From Monoplex corrugatus (taxonomy: Eukaryota > Mollusca > Gastropoda > Littorinimorpha > Ranellidae): a stretch of DNA of 64,000 nt. Location of the stretch: the NCBI GenBank assembly GCA_030674185.1, contig CM060306.1:5001-69000 (forward strand), written 5' to 3'. A program made the position numbers and the translations under genes. A model generated the notes under the pieces. It was not told the origin of the DNA and did no database searches. It saw only the letters and a list, made by a program, of their open reading frames with translations. Positions 1 to 11,072 of this stretch are shown in pieces (positions within the stretch are counted from its first letter, which is position 1; every line of letters begins with the position of its first letter).

Positions 1-1
1 C

Positions 2-1831
2 CCCTGGCTCACTCATGAGATTGCCTGTGCAAGACGTGCCCGCCGCAGAGCAGAGCGCCGCTGGCGCAAATCCAAACTCACTGTACATAGGCAACTTTTC
101 CAAGCCTCTAAAACAAAAGTATCCACCCTCTTTCTTCAAAAGAACTCTTTACAACCATGAATCATCTCCTTGGCACACGAAAAGATTTACCTCTCCCAAC
201 AAAACACACAAATGAAGAACTCCCATCTGTATTCTCCAAGTATTTCACCACCAAAATACAAACTCTTCGTGACAGGCTCGACAGGACACCCTGTCAACCA
301 TGCCCACCTGACCCTTCCTTCTCTGGCACACCTCTTACTACTCTTACCCCAGTCTCACAAGAAGAAATTCTCAACACAATCAGATCCATGTCGTTCAAAA
401 CCTGCGAACTGCATCCTCTTCCAGGTTCTCTCTACTCTGACCGTCTCCCAACTCTCCTCCCATTCATCACTGACATCATCAACACTTCTCTCCAAACTGG
501 AACTTTCCCAGATTCTTTCAAGTCTGCTATTGTTCACCCTCTCCTCAAGAAATACAATTTAGACCCAAATGAACTGAAAAATTACCGGCCTATCTCTAAT
601 CTCTCTTTCTTGTCAAAACTCATCGAAAAAGTTGTCCTTAACCACCTGAACTCTCACCTGTCTGCCAACAATCTCCTCAATCCTTTCCCGTCAGCCTACC
701 GCCAGTGCCATAGCACTGAAACTGCCTTGCTACACATTCTCAACGATCTCCTCCTTGCAACTGATACTGGCAAAGTCTCTCTCCTCACACTCCTTGATCT
801 GTCTGCAGCCTTTGATACCATTGATCATGGTATTCTCCTTTCTAGACTTCATCAAATTTTTGGCATCCCTGACATTGCTCTCTCCTGGTTCACTTCTTAT
901 CTATCCAACAGAAAACAAACTGTTCTCATCAATGGCACTTACTCTCAACCTGCATACCTGACCTGTGGTGTTCCACAAGGATCTGTCCTTGGCCCTGTTC
1001 TTTTCACTCTTTACACCTCCCCCCTGTCCACCATCATCAACTCCCACTCTATAAAACACCACTTCTATGTTGATGACACCCAACTTCAAGAGAGTGACTC
1101 ACCTGACAATATACAGCGCCTCCTGGCTCGCACCACTGAGTGTTACTCGGACATCAAAAATTGGATGACATACAACAAACTTCAGCTAAATGATGACAAG
1201 ACAGAAGCTATCCTCATTGGCACACATCAGTCCCAATTTCTGATTCAGCTAAAAACCTTGGTGTCTGCATTGACTCTACCCTCTCCATGAACAACTTTGT
1301 TTCTCAAACTGCCAGATCTTGCTACTATCACCTCCATCGTATAAGCCTGATCAGGAAGTATCTCTCTGTCGAAACAACTGCAAAACTAATTCTCTCCTTC
1401 ATAATGTCTCGCATTGACTATTGCAATTCACTCCTGTCCGTCTTCCTGCCTCCACCACTCATATCCTACAGCGCATTCAAAACAATGCTGCACGCCTTGT
1501 ACTCAAAAAGAAAAAAGCTGACCACATATCTCCTCTCCTGGCACAACTTCACTGGCTCCCTGTATCAAAGCGCATACAGTACAAACTAGACACCATGTGC
1601 TACAAAAGCCTCAATAACGCAGCCCCCGATTACCTGTCAAGCCTACTTGAGATCTATCTTCCCTCACGTACCCTCCGCTCTGCCTCCGATCCTCTCAATA
1701 CCTATGGTCCACGAGCCTTCTCTGTTTCTGGTCCGCTCTCCAGGAACAAACTTCCTCTCTCAGTCCGTCAGCATCCTACTTTTGTCTCCTTCAAGTCCAC
1801 TCTCAAAACTCACCTTTACTCCTCTGCATAA
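2..1831 (+). pseudogene. Family A LINE ORF2 remnant: reverse transcriptase
   Basis: RNA-dependent DNA polymerase of a non-LTR retrotransposon; it would copy the element RNA at a nicked chromosomal target. The start reads as the basic linker that follows an APE endonuclease (PWLTHEIACARRARRR). The main open stretch, 157-1290, holds the RT fingers and palm: [33 protein letters not shown] (motif A), [13 protein letters not shown] (motif B) and YVDD (motif C, near 1070). The C-terminal part continues in other frames at 1287-1589 and 1421-1831. Breaks: a frame change near 130, a deletion near 1230 and a 24-nt in-frame loss near 1698, both judged against the copy at 19016-20640. Not functional. Family assignment to CR1/L2 is from motif style, not from a tree. 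Confidence 0.88.
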
Positions 1832-1961
1832 AATCCTGACCTCACTCAATCCCCTCTGCAGCCTGTCTCCACTCGGAGGGGAATCACATTGCAATATATA
1901 ATTGTATATAATATGCTCTCTATAATTTTCCATTGTTTTTATTCTTTCTCCCCATTTATAG

Positions 1962-1963
<2 letters not shown>

Positions 1964-2028
<65 letters not shown>

Positions 2029-2058
2029 GGTGCGTGTGTGTGCGTGCGTGCGTGCGTA
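1964..2058. repeat. (TG)n microsatellite inside LINE 3' UTR
   Basis: About 30 TG units followed by TGCG-type variants. It sits between the motif CATTTATAGCCG and the conserved 3' block starting CAGTTTCAGCGCTTAG. Copies 2 and 3 of the same LINE carry a TG/CG tract at the same place, so it is part of the element. Confidence 0.9.
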
Positions 2059-2269
2059 TCAGTTTCAGCGCTTAGATTTGATTTTATCAAGATTTTGCGC
2101 TATATAAATATTGTAATTATTATTATTATTATGTGATTTTCATGTGGCTCATGCTGTGTGATGTGATTGTGATGTGGTGTATGCTTGTGGTGTGATGTGT
2201 GATGTGGTGTGTAATGTGTGTGGTGGTTGTGGTATGTGATGTGATGTGGGATGTGGTGTGGGCTGTGTG

Positions 2270-2460
2270 AAACCTGATTATCTAGGATGCCCAGAGGAGG
2301 ACAAATTTCTAAAAAAGAAAAAAAAAATGATGACAGCAAAGGGGCATCCAGGAGTCATGACCCCCATAGAACGTCGGCAGTTCAGGGCCAAATCACTTGC
2401 TTGACGGGTTTCTCATTGTACGACTCTGCTGTCCTGCTCTTCCAAGTTTCTTACAGCAAC
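2270..2460 (+). mobile_element. SINE body fragment, copy 1
   Basis: Non-satellite island within the TGATG array. It contains AGAGGAGGACAAATTTC, an A-rich stretch, GGGGCATCCAGGAGTCATGA, AAATCACTTGCTTGACG and CAAGTTTCTTAC. The same order of blocks is seen at 5393-5590, at 26668-26835 inverted, and at 46321-46510, where it follows a tRNA-like head. This copy lacks the promoter head. Confidence 0.75.
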
Positions 2461-3524
2461 GCATGTTAATGGACATAACTCATGTACACTTAATACAAGA
2501 GAACCTTCATGTGTTTACCTCCCTTAGCAGCAAACTGCAGTCCTAACATTTTGATGTGTGTGTTGTGTGTGATTTGTGGCATGTGATGTGTATTGTGATG
2601 TTTGATGTGCGATGTGTGACTGTGGTGTGTGGTGTGTGATGTGTTGTATGTATGTGTGATGTATGGAGTGTAGTGTGCGATGTTTGATGTGTGAAGTGTA
2701 GTGTGATATGTGAAGTGTAGTGTGATGTGTGAAGTGTAGTGTGTGATGTGTGGTGTTTGATGTGTGATGTGTGAAGTGTGGTGTGTGACTTGTGGTGCTT
2801 GATGTGTGATGTGTGAAGTGTAGTGTTTGATGTGCGAAGTGTGCTGTGTGGTGTATGATGTTGTGGTGTGTGTGGTGTGTGATGTGCAGTGTAGTGTAGT
2901 GTGTGATGTATGGTGTGTGATGTGTGAAGTGTGGTGTGTGATGTGTGAAGTGTGGTATGTTAAGTGTGATGTGTGATGTATGTGGATTGTGAAGTGTAGA
3001 TTGTGATGTCTGGTGTGTGATGTGTGAAGTGTAGTGTCTGGTGTGTGTTGTGTAGTGTCTGATGTGTGGTGTCTGTAGTGTGTGGTGTGTGGTGTGTAGT
3101 GTCTGATGTGTGGTGTCTGAAGTGTAGTGTTATGTGTAGTGTGTGATGCGTGGTGTTTGATGTGTGACGTGTGGTGTGTGGTGGATGAAGTGTGGTGTGA
3201 TGCGGGATGTGTGTGTGGGATGTGATATGTGGTGTGTTTGATGTGTGGTGTGTGATGTGATGTTTGATGCGATGTGTGTGGTGTGTGATGTGTGGTGTGA
3301 TGTGTGGGGTGTGATGTGTGAGGTGTGATGTGTGGGGTGTGATGTGTGGGGTGTGATGTGTGGTGTTCGATGTGTGGGATGTGATGTGTGGTGTCTGATG
3401 TGGTGTCTGATGTGTGGTGTCTGATGTGGGGCATGATGTGTGTTTGGTGTGCTGTGTTGTGTTATGTGTGGGGTGTGATGTATGATGTGGTGTGTGATGT
3501 GATTGTGTGTGTGATTGGTGTGTG

Positions 3525-3925
3525 ATGAAGTGTGATGTGATGCAGTGTGATGCAGTGTGATGTGATGTGATGCAGTGTGATGTGATGTGATGCAGTGTGA
3601 TGTGATGTGATGCAGTGTGATGCAGTGTGATGTGATGTGATGCCGTGTGATGTGATGTGATGCAGTGTGATGTGATGTGATGCAGTGTGATGCAGTGTGA
3701 TGTGATGTGATGCAGTGTGATGTGATGCAGTGTGATGTGATGTGATGCAGTGTGATGTGATGTGATGCAGTGTGATGTGATGTGATGCAGTGTGATGCAG
3801 TGTGATGCAGTGTGATGTGATGTGATGCAGTGTGATGTGATGTGATGCAGTGTGATGTGACATGTGAAGCAGTGTGATGTGACATGTGATGCAGTGTGAT
3901 GTTCATGCAGTGTGATGTGATGTGG
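3525..3925. repeat. Higher-order sub-array of TGATG and TGATGCAGTG units
   Basis: The most homogeneous part of the satellite. TGATG pentamers and TGATGCAGTG decamers alternate, giving mainly 20-bp periods (two TGATG plus one TGATGCAGTG) with occasional 10-bp and 15-bp steps. Unit order varies, which looks like recent local unequal exchange or slippage. Confidence 0.85.
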
Positions 3926-5392
3926 TGTGTAATTGGTAGTGTAATGTGATGATGTGGTGTGTGATATGTGATGTGTGATGTAGTGTGATGTGTAATTGTG
4001 ATGCAGTGTGTGTGATGACGTGTGATGTGACGTGGTGTGTGTGTGGTGTGATTGTGGTGTGATGTAAGATAAGATGTGTGATGTTTGTGATATGGTGATT
4101 GTGATGCAGTGTGATGTGGTGTGTAATGTGATGTGTGTGGTGTGTGATGTGTGTAACGTGTGATGCAGTGTGATGTATGTGTGATGCAGTTTGATGTGTA
4201 ATGTGTGATGCAGTTTGATGTGGTGTGATGTGATTTTTGTTGTGGTGTGTGATGCATGGTGATGTGATGCGGTGTGATGTATGTGGTGTGATTGTGTGGT
4301 GTGATGTGTGATATGATGCATGTGTGATGTGATGTGTGATGCAGTGCGAGTCTGATGTGGTGTGATGTATGATGCAGTGATGTGATGTGGTATGTGTGAC
4401 ATGGTGTGATGTGTGTTTTGGGTGATGTGATGTGATGTGCATGTGTGATGTGGTGTAATGTGATGTGATGCAGTGTGATGTGTGATTGTGATGTGGTGTG
4501 ACGTGTGTGATGTGATGTGATGTCATGTGGTGTGATGGTTGATGTACTGGTGTGGTGTTTCATGTGGTATGTGGTGTGTGATGAGTGGTGTCATGTGGTG
4601 TGATGTGTGCAGTGTGATGTATGGTGAGATTGTGGTGTGATGTGATGTAATGTGTGATGTTTATTATGTGGTGTGTGGTGTTTAGTGTTTGGTGTGATGT
4701 GGTGCATGATGTGGTGGGTGATGTATGATGTGGTGGGTGATGTGTGATGTGGTGGGTGATGGGTATATGTGGTGTTATTTGATGTGGTGTGATGTGGTCT
4801 TATATGTGTGATGTGTGACTGTGATTTAGTGTGATGTGATGTTATGCAGTGTGGTATATTATGCATGATGCAGTGTGATGCGTGATGAGTGTGATGTGTG
4901 ATGTGTGATGAAGTGTGTGATGTGTGGTGTGTGATGCAATGTGGTGTGTAAGGTGGTGCGATGTGTGTGGTGTGATTGATGTGGCATGATTGATGTGGTA
5001 TGGTGTGCTGTGATGTGTGATTATGTGGTGTGATGAGAAGTGTGATGTGCTGAGTGATGTGATTTGATGTGGTGTGATGTGGTGTGTGCTGTAACATGGT
5101 GTGATGTGGTGTGTGAGGGTGGTGTGATGCATGTGGCGTTAGGGTTAAGGTGGTGTTTTGTGTCATGTGATGTGATATGTGATGTGGTTGTGTTGTGATG
5201 TGATGTGATGTGATTGTGGTGTGTGATCCAGTGTGATGTGTGATGTGGAGTGATATATAATGTGATTTTCATGTGGTGCATGCTGTGTGATGTGATTGTG
5301 ATATAGCGTGTGCTTGTGGTGTGATGTGGTGTGTAATGTGTGTGGTGGTTGTGGTATCTGATGTGATGTGGGATGTGATGTGGTGTGGGATG

Positions 5393-5590
5393 TGTGAAAC
5401 CTGATTACCTAGAATGCGCAGTTTGATCCCCAGAGGAGGACACATTTCTATAAAAGAAAAAAAATGACAGCAAAGGGGCATCCAGGAGTCATGACCCCCA
5501 CAGAATGTCAGCAGTTCAGGGCCAAATCACTTGCTTGGGGGTTTCTCATCATACGACCCCGCTCTTCCCACAGTTTCTTATGGCAACGCA
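5393..5590 (+). mobile_element. SINE body fragment, copy 2
   Basis: Second copy of the island at 2270-2460, in the same orientation and context, about 3.1 kb downstream. It keeps GCAGTTTGATCCCCAG, which resembles the tRNA B box seen in the fuller SINE at 46320, so it is slightly longer at its 5' side than copy 1. It was duplicated with the surrounding satellite and not inserted separately. Confidence 0.72.
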
Positions 5591-6535
5591 TGTTAATGGG
5601 GCATAACTCATGTACACTTAACACAAAAGAACCTTCATGTGTTTACCAACCTTAGCAGCAAACTGCAGTCCTAACATTTTGATGTGTGTTGTGTGTGATT
5701 TGTGGTGTGTGATGTGTATTGTGTGATGTTTGATGTGCGATGTGTGACATGTGGTGTGTGGTGTGTGATGTGTGATGTGTTGTATGTATGTGTGATGTAT
5801 GGATTGTGACGTATGGAGTGTAGTGTGTGATGTTTGATGTGTGAAGTGTGGAGTGTGGAGTGTGATGTGTGAAGTGGGAGTGTGGAGTGTGATGTGTGAA
5901 GTGTTAAGTGTGGAGTGTGATGTGTGAAGTGTGGAGTGTGATGTGTGAAGTGTAGTGTGATGTGTGAGGTGTACTGTGTGGTGTGTGATGTGTTAAGTGT
6001 GGAGTGTGATGTGTGTAGATTGGAGTGTGATGTGTGAAGTGTGGTGTGTGGAGTTTGATGTGTGATGAGTGAAGTGTGATATGTGAAGTGTGGTGTCTGA
6101 TGTGTATGTGTGATGTATGGTATGTGGTGTGTGATGTGATGTGGTGTGAAGTGTGGTGTGTGATGTGTGAAGTGTAGTGTTTGATGTGTGGTGTGTGATG
6201 CAGTGTGATGTGATGTGGTGTGATGTGATGTGGTGTGATGCAGTGTGATGTGCGATTATGATGTGGTGTGATGTGCATGATGTGTGATGTGATGCAGTGT
6301 GATGTGTGATGCAGTTTGTGATGTGTGATGTGGTCTGTAATGTGTGATAGTGTGATGTGATGCAGTGTGTGATGTGATGCAGTGTGATGTGTGTGTGATG
6401 TGATGTGGTGTGAGGGTGATGGGTGATGTGGGGTGTGATGGGTGATGTGGTGTGGTGTGATATGGGGGTGGTGAGTGTAATGTGTGTGTGATGTGATGTG
6501 GTGTGATGTGATGTGATGTGATGCAGTGATGTAGG

Positions 6536-6903
6536 GAGGTAGAGATGAAAACAGACGAAGATAAAGGCATAAAGATAAAAAACAAAGAGAGGGAGACAAA
6601 GATAGATGAATATAGAGAGACACAGAAAGACAGAGAAAGACAGTCAGGTGGAGAACACTCAAAGAGAAAAGATAGACACAGAAAGACCAAGACCGTTAGA
6701 GACAGGCAGACAAATAGAGACACAAATGGAAATAAAGACAGAGACTGAGAAAGAGAGACAGAGAGAGGGAGACAAAGACAGACAAATAGAGTTAAAACTG
6801 CAGGAAAGAGCGAGACAAAGAAGACAAAAATAGTGAAACCGAGAAAAAAATGTAGGAAACAAAAGACAGACTGAAAACCCGCAGGAATTTTTTCAAATAA
6901 CAT

Positions 6904-6983
<80 letters not shown>

Positions 6984-7185
6984 GTAAGTGAAATTATTTT
7001 TTCTGTGTGTTTGTGCGTGCATGTTTGTGTTTGTGTCTCTGTTTTGTGCATGACGAATTGCATGTGTGTGCGTGCGTGTGTGTGAGTGTGCAAGTGTAAA
7101 TGCATCTGTGTGAGTGTAAGAGAGAGAGAGAGTGTGTGTGTGTGTGTGTGCGTGCGTGCATGTGTGCGAGCCTCTCTCTGTGTCA
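6536..7185. repeat. Purine-rich (GACA/GAGA)n, then (CA)n, then TG/GA-rich DNA
   Basis: 6545-6860 is almost pure purine on the plus strand with AGACA and GAGAGA words. 6908-6981 is an uninterrupted (CA)n of about 36 units. 7000-7185 is TG-rich with GTGCGTGC interruptions and a short (GA)n. No gene is seen; 7186-7385 is unique-looking sequence with nothing recognisable. Confidence 0.9.
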
Positions 7186-7385
7186 GCTTCTCTCCTCATA
7201 TGACTCTCTCTCGGAGTGCAGACCTGTTTTTGTTGCTCTGTTGCTGGCTTGGTGAACAGTGGTTTTGAAAGTCAAGTAAACTATAGCAAATAAGACAATA
7301 AGGAAAAATCACATCATGATAGGAATTTTCTAACCTCACTGCTCCATCTCCTGCTAAAGAACACTATCCTATGCGAAACTCTGGC

Positions 7386-7447
7386 ATAACCCCATTCTCG
7401 CCCTCAACCTTAAACCCCTAAACCTCACTCTCATCTTCACTCTAAAC
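7386..7447. repeat. Degenerate CCCTAA (telomere-like) repeats, left part
   Basis: Words such as ACCCCATT, CCTTAAACCCCTAAACC and CTCTAAACC lie immediately outside the 3' (CAT)n end of the RTE element. They match in character the CCCTAA tract on the element's other side at 10929-11042, so the LINE appears to sit inside one telomere-like tract. Confidence 0.6.
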
Positions 7448-8851
7448 CATCATCATCATCATCATCATCATCATCATGTGCCCTGCTGCATGGCGTTGGT
7501 GATCATGACCCCCCATAGGTATCTGTCTCTTGTCACCACAAGCACATCTTCCACCCTCTCTCTGTCCACAACCACCCTGCAAGTCTGTCCAATATTTTCT
7601 CCCTGGGTCTACCTGGTGCTCTCTTTCCCTCCAGCTTTCCTGTTGTGACCAGGTGCTCTAATTCCCTCTTATTCATAAAATGGAATTAAATGTTGCCTGT
7701 CGTTTCCTAATCTTCCTTATCAATGATCTTCTTGTGTCTGCGTCCATCAACACTGTCTATTTGTTTCCTTTGCTGTCCATGGAACTCTCAACATTCTTCT
7801 TAGAAACCACATCTCGGCTGCATCAATTTTGTTCTGGCTATGCATGTTGACTGTTACGCCTCACAACCGTATAACATTCAAGAACTCTCCTCCTGATGTT
7901 AATTGATAGGCATTTGTTGGTAAGAATGCTTTTCATCTTCTCGAATGCCGTTTTGGCTTGGCCGATTCTGCTGGTTATTTCTGATGAACATCTGCTATCT
8001 GGTGCAATGACCGTTCCCAGATATTTCAACTTATCAACCTGTCTCAAAGTTGTTCTGTTTGCTGTGATTTTGCATAAGGGGAATTCATGTTTTTTTATTA
8101 CCATGACTTCCATCTTCTTGCTATTTAGCTCCAACCCTTTATTTTTGTTACTTCTATTAAATTCATAAAGTTTTGTAGGTCCCTTTCATTTTCTGCAATT
8201 AGCATGGTTTCATCTGCGTAACAAATGTTAATTATCATTTTTCCTCCAATCTTTAATCCAGGGCATTCTTCTTTCCTCCAGCCTTTAATCCTGGGCATTC
8301 TTCTAGGTTTCTCATGATGGTTTCTCATGATGGTTTCGCTGTAAAGTGAAAACAAATCTGGTGATACAACACAACCCTGCCTGACTCCTCTTTTGTTATT
8401 GTGGAAAGAGCTTATATTGTTTCCTATTCTCATTGCTGCAGTTCATTCCCAATACATGTTTCTGATTATTCGTAGATCTTTTCAATCAATATTGAGTCTT
8501 TTTAGTTGGTTGATCAATTCTCTCATGTCTTACACGATTGAAAGCCTTGGTATAATCAACAAAGCATAAATGTAAATCATTATTCAACTCAACTGACCCC
8601 TCTATGATAGTTCTTAGGATGTATATGACATTAATAATTCCTTTCCCTTCCACAAATCCACACTGTTCTTCTGCTATTTCTCTTTTGATTTTATTCTTTG
8701 TCCTCATCATGATTATTCTTATTAGGATTTTTGTTACATGACTCATCAAGCTGATTGTGTGACGGAGTTCACATTCTATAGCCCTTGTTTTCTTTGGAAG
8801 TGCGATGAAAAATTATTTTGACATAATTATCTTCAGAGATTTTGTTGGTAT

Positions 8852-9610
8852 TATCACAGAGTCCCCCTCAGACCGTATTGTTAGACAGGTAAGTAAGGTT
8901 TGCATAATGATCACGCCATCCATGATTAGACTGGTTACTCAACATTTTCCACCGACCTAGTCCCCCTCAGACCGAATCGTTACACCGGTACATAAGGTTT
9001 GCGTAATGAAGAGCACGCCATCCATGAATTAACTGGTCACTCAACATTTTCCACCGAGCAGGATCTAACGCTCACATTGGTCTTATCCAACTATAGAGGG
9101 TAGGTTATCTAGTACACAAAAGGTTTAACAAATACCAACGTCCAAGCGAAAAACTATCTTACAGGTATGTAATCCCACGTTTCATTCTATACTTTTGTTA
9201 GGGTAGGGATAGGAATAGGTAGTATGTTTGATTTTCCACAAAGCAAAGAGTAGAATAGGACATAAAGTGTTCGGCATTCTAGTGATATGCAAGTTCTGAG
9301 GATTTGTAGTGCATCTTAGGATTTTAGGAATATAGGACCCAGGACAGTAGGAATGGTGAATCACGTTTATGCTGAAGTTGACTGATTAAATAAATACGTC
9401 GTAGTTATTAATCTATGTGTGGACTGCTCATGAGAATCATGTCTAGTGTGGTTAGTGCATTTCTTCTCGTCACTCTCCTTCCTCGTTGTGTGTGTGGCTT
9501 CTAAGTAGAGAAACAATTCTTCATATACATCCCCAATGCATCTTCCTATTATAGATGACACAACCCAACAATTCTTCCCGCGATACCCAAAATAAAACCC
9601 TCTTGTTATA
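8852..9610. mobile_element. 759-bp TIR element inserted in the RTE LINE
   Basis: It splits the RT between EIYDT and KIIFIALPKK. Both flanks carry GTAT (8848-8851 and 9611-9614), read as a 4-bp target duplication. Termini are imperfect inverted repeats: TATCACAGAG on the left, TATAACAAGAG read inward from the right. The right half is similar to 53307-53625, so this is a dispersed family. No transposase is seen; probably non-autonomous. Confidence 0.65.
8861..9058. repeat. 99-bp tandem duplication inside the TIR element
   Basis: Two copies beginning GTCCCCCTCAGACCG at 8861 and 8960, each ending in CAACATTTTCCACCGA. The copies differ at roughly one base in eight. Sub-terminal tandem repeats are common in non-autonomous DNA elements. 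Confidence 0.85.
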
Positions 9611-10928
9611 GTATCATAAATTTCATTTGGGATGACTGTTACTTTTTTCAATTCCAAATTCCTCCAGGGCTTTAATCATCTCTGTAGTAATAAAGTCTGA
9701 TCAGGGGGCTTTTCCTAGTTTCATATTTTTCAATACTGCTCTAACTTCATCTTTCATTATGGATGGTCCTTCAATGTTCTTTCTTATAGTGTCTTCTTCA
9801 CATCTGTCATCTCCGAAAAGGTCTTTAATGTACTCTCCCCATCTATCTAATATTTTGTCTTTTTCCATGTTAGGCGTACCATCTTCCAATTTAAGCAACT
9901 AATTGATGTGCATGTCTTTTTCTTGTGGACAAATTCTTCAATTGTTCTGTACATCCCCAAGGATCTGTTTTGTTTTGTTCTTCTATTTCTTTGCACTTTG
10001 TTTTTAGCCAACCTTCCGTAGCTTCATTGCACCTATTCCTGCTTTCTTTGTTTATCTTCCTGTATCTTTCCTCTTTTCCCTTTGCCTTCCTCCGTTCTTC
10101 CACTAATCATTTCTTTTGTCATCCAGTTTTTTTTTCCTATCTACTCTAGGGATTTCTTCACAAGCTTCATTTATAGAGTTTCTCAACTATGTCCACCATT
10201 CCTCATTGTCACCAACATCTTCCAGTGCACTGTATTTGCTTTGAACATGTATGTTAATTTTTTACATGCCGATTCATGTCTTTAAGAGTCAAGGTTTAGC
10301 TTGACATTACTTTTGGTCAGTTTTCTTTTCCTTAATTTCAGCCTAAATCATCCCATTACTAGGAGTGTGGTCACTGCTGCAGTCTGCCCCTGGTAGTGTT
10401 TTTGCTGTCAGCAAAGAATTTCTAAATCTTTTACTGATCAGGATGTAGTCAATTTGATTTTTGCTATTGTCTCTTGGACTCATCCATGTCCATTTTCTTC
10501 TCTTAGGCTGCTCAAACAAGGTGTTTCCTATTATGAACTCATTCATTTGTGCCCATTCCACAAGTCCCCCCCCCCCCCCCCTTTCATTTTGTGTACCAAG
10601 GACATAAGGTCCAACTACATCCTCCACCCTCTCCTGTCACACTTTTGCATTAAAATTTCCCATTATTATTGTAACTTACTGATATATACATTGCGCCTTG
10701 GCCATCTCTGATACTTCACAGAAGTTGTCAATTTCATCCTGAGAACATGCAGAAGTTGGTGCATACACCTGGATGATGTTGATATCACATGGCTTGCCAT
10801 CCAATTTAACCAACAAAACTCGGTCTGACACAGCCCAGTATCACTGCTTTTGATTTGTCCCTGTCAGTTATGATGCCTACTCCTCTTTCATGTGCATTTC
10901 CACCAGAATATAGCATTTGTATGCTCCA

Positions 10929-11042
10929 CACCCTGACCCCTAAACCATCACCCTAACCCTAACCCTGACCCCTAACCCCAAACCCTACTGTCATGCTAAC
11001 CCTAAACCTGAACCTAAGCCCTAACCCTGAACCACAACCCTC
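10929..11042. repeat. Degenerate CCCTAA (telomere-like) tract, right part
   Basis: CACCCTAACCCTAACCCTGA and many CCCTAA/CCCCTAA/ACCCTG variants over ~110 bp. CCCTAA is the complement of TTAGGG, the telomere repeat of most molluscs and deuterostomes. Interstitial position and degeneration indicate an old internal tract, not a chromosome end. Confidence 0.8.
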
Positions 11043-11072
11043 GGATGGAAACACATTTACAGAAAGAGATAA

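Larger units (their letters stand above)
1..2132 (+). mobile_element. CR1/L2-like LINE, family A, copy 1 (5' end outside window)
   Basis: Seen: RT coding sequence, then a 3' UTR with a long (TG)n tract and a terminal block ending in a short (ATT)n tail at 2132. The same terminal block recurs at 18692-18770 (inverted) and 54900-54973, so it is the conserved 3' end of this family. The start of the element (endonuclease domain) lies outside the window. Known: non-LTR elements of the CR1/L2 group end in short microsatellite tails instead of poly(A). The element abuts satellite DNA at 2133. Confidence 0.9.
2133..6535. repeat. TGATG-type satellite, about 4.4 kb
   Basis: Strongly G/T-biased tandem DNA built from GTGATGTG, TGATGTG and GTGAAGTGTG variants, with 5-bp and 10-bp periodicity. 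It is organised as two large direct copies: 2133-5260 and 5261-6535 both begin with the same ATGTGATTTTCATGTGG context followed by the same SINE-derived block. The second copy is shorter. No gene is seen; long His/Thr-rich frames on the minus strand come from the repeat itself. Confidence 0.92.
7478..10925 (-). pseudogene. RTE-like endonuclease/reverse transcriptase remnant
   Basis: Read on the minus strand. 10925-10343 gives endonuclease text (HERGVGIITD, INIIQVYAPTS, KNQIDYILISKRFR, GADCSSDHTP), the region usually annotated in databases as craniofacial development protein 2-like. 10103-9701 is the basic linker (WGEYIKDLFGDD, LKNMKLGKAP). After the inserted element, 8749-8486 has EEQCGFVEGKG and CFVDYTKAFNRV (motif A), 8433-8125 has GVRQGCVVSPDLFSLY (motif B) and YADET (motif C). 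8134-7838 carries LKYLGTVIAPDSRCSSEI, and the C-terminal arm follows. Stops and frame changes are frequent, so it cannot make a working protein. A duplicated EECPGLKIGG-like stretch lies near 8250-8310. Confidence 0.85.
7448..10928 (-). mobile_element. RTE-like LINE, copy 1 (nested insertion inside)
   Basis: Minus-strand element running from endonuclease (near 10925) through RT to a (ATG)n tail at 7448-7477. The same 3' end is present at 13109 (inverted) and 54775. It is 5' truncated: the first readable residues are already inside the endonuclease domain. It is interrupted at 8852-9610 by a TIR element. Known: RTE-type LINEs encode APE endonuclease plus RT and end in short trinucleotide repeats. 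Confidence 0.85.

Noticed and set aside
2490..5281. Several minus-strand frames of 130-480 codons, rich in His and Thr
   Set aside because: Direct translation of the TGATG/GTGATG satellite complement (CATCAC). No protein features beyond the repeat.
6256..7199. Cys/Val-rich frames over CA and TG tracts
   Set aside because: (TG)n and (CA)n translate to Cys-Val and His-Thr; the same happens at 20792, 31063, 37272, 41542 and 50535.
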